Source of the DNA: CAITSH01 sp945892985
GTDB taxonomy: Bacteria > Pseudomonadota > Gammaproteobacteria > Burkholderiales > SG8-39
Length of the DNA stretch: 5,843 bases
Assembly: GCA_945892985.1 (NCBI GenBank)
Contig: CAMDDU010000096.1
Coordinates: 1-5,843 of the forward strand
Direction: 5' to 3'
How positions within the stretch are numbered: the first letter of the stretch is position 1; every line of letters starts with the position of its first letter. The position numbers were made by a program, and so were the translations under genes. Shown here piece after piece: positions 5,697 through 5,843 of the stretch. The notes beneath the pieces are model-generated. The model had not been told where the DNA came from and ran no database searches. It worked only from the letters and a program-made list of their open reading frames with translations.

Positions 5697-5843
5697 GGGT
5701 CTTCTGCAAAGTGAGTGGGTCATTTTGAGTCATTTTAGATCGCTGGGAGCATGCAAGTGAGGATCTTGAGCCGCAGATATTCTTGGTCGCGCAGTCCGTA
5801 TGCGCGTCGCTGGATGACGCGAATCTTGTTGTTCAGTCCTTCC
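5697..5843 (-). mobile_element. Partial ISL3-family insertion sequence (3' end)
   Basis: The right edge holds the end of an ISL3-family element, identified from the transposase C-terminus it encodes. The terminal inverted repeat probably begins at 5697 with GGGTCTTCTGCAAAGTGAG; ISL3 ends commonly start with GG-x-TCTT and a Tn-like G/A-rich stretch. Inside it, GTCATTTT occurs twice (5719-5726 and 5729-5736) with a 10-base period, as expected of a subterminal transposase-binding site. The insertion lies 34 bases after the stop codon of the binding-protein gene and may have displaced its natural terminator, since none is visible before the element. Confidence 0.65.
5735..5843 (-). CDS. ISL3-family transposase, C-terminal fragment (runs off the right edge)
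   Basis: On the minus strand the window enters a gene whose last 35 residues begin EGLNNKIRVIQRRAYGLRD and end in KILTCMLPAI, with a TAA stop at 5737-5735. The '(E)GLNNKI+V..+RA.G.RD.EY.RLK' pattern is the conserved C-terminal block of ISL3-family (IS204/IS1001/IS1096/IS1165 group) DDE transposases and includes the catalytic Glu region. Everything upstream is outside the window, so intactness is unknown. The stop codon overlaps the subterminal GTCATTTT repeat, a compact arrangement typical of an insertion sequence. Confidence 0.82.
   Translation of the reverse strand, partial: EGLNNKIRVIQRRAYGLRDQEYLRLKILTCMLPAI

Overview
This 5.8 kb window looks like an accessory chromosomal segment of a betaproteobacterium (Burkholderiales or Rhodocyclales type). 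That guess rests on a Bug/TctC-type periplasmic binding protein, a class II aldolase/adducin-family protein of a kind common in that class, moderately high GC, and insertion sequences at both edges. No rRNA, tRNA or CRISPR is visible, and the species cannot be named from the sequence.

Layout, left to right. Positions 1-77 (minus strand) hold the first 25 codons of an IS630-family transposase, and the end of that element probably lies near 148. Positions 232-2610 (minus strand) encode a 792-residue GspE/PulE/PilB-type secretion ATPase with an N-terminal GAF sensor domain; no other secretion or pilus gene is in view. Positions 2611-3237 are a 627-base non-coding gap separating this gene from the divergent plus-strand cluster. 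The gap contains an 8-bp perfect inverted repeat, a G-quadruplex-like G-run, a small hairpin with a T-run, and a pair of mutually exclusive hairpins. Positions 3238-5662 (plus strand) hold three co-oriented genes: a cyclase-family (kynurenine-formamidase-like) protein, a class II aldolase/adducin-family protein starting 11 bases later, and a Bug-family solute-binding protein 86 bases after that. Positions 5697-5843 are the end of an ISL3-family element, with its terminal repeat and the last 35 codons of its transposase on the minus strand.

The three plus-strand genes look like a small uptake-and-catabolism module. The periplasmic protein would capture an organic acid or similar small carboxylated compound, and the two cytoplasmic enzymes would hydrolyse and rearrange or decarboxylate it. 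The substrate cannot be read from the sequence.

The most unusual point is that both enzymes depart from the metal-site residues of their families. The aldolase-like protein has Arg, Leu and Asn where all three zinc-binding His are expected. The cyclase-like protein keeps the N-terminal HxxxHxDxxxH motif but seems to lack the usual C-terminal His and Glu. Both frames are intact and otherwise well conserved, so this suggests divergent subfamilies rather than decay. The GAF-ATPase is a second item of interest, as an apparently orphan secretion-type motor with a sensory domain and an enlarged zinc subdomain.
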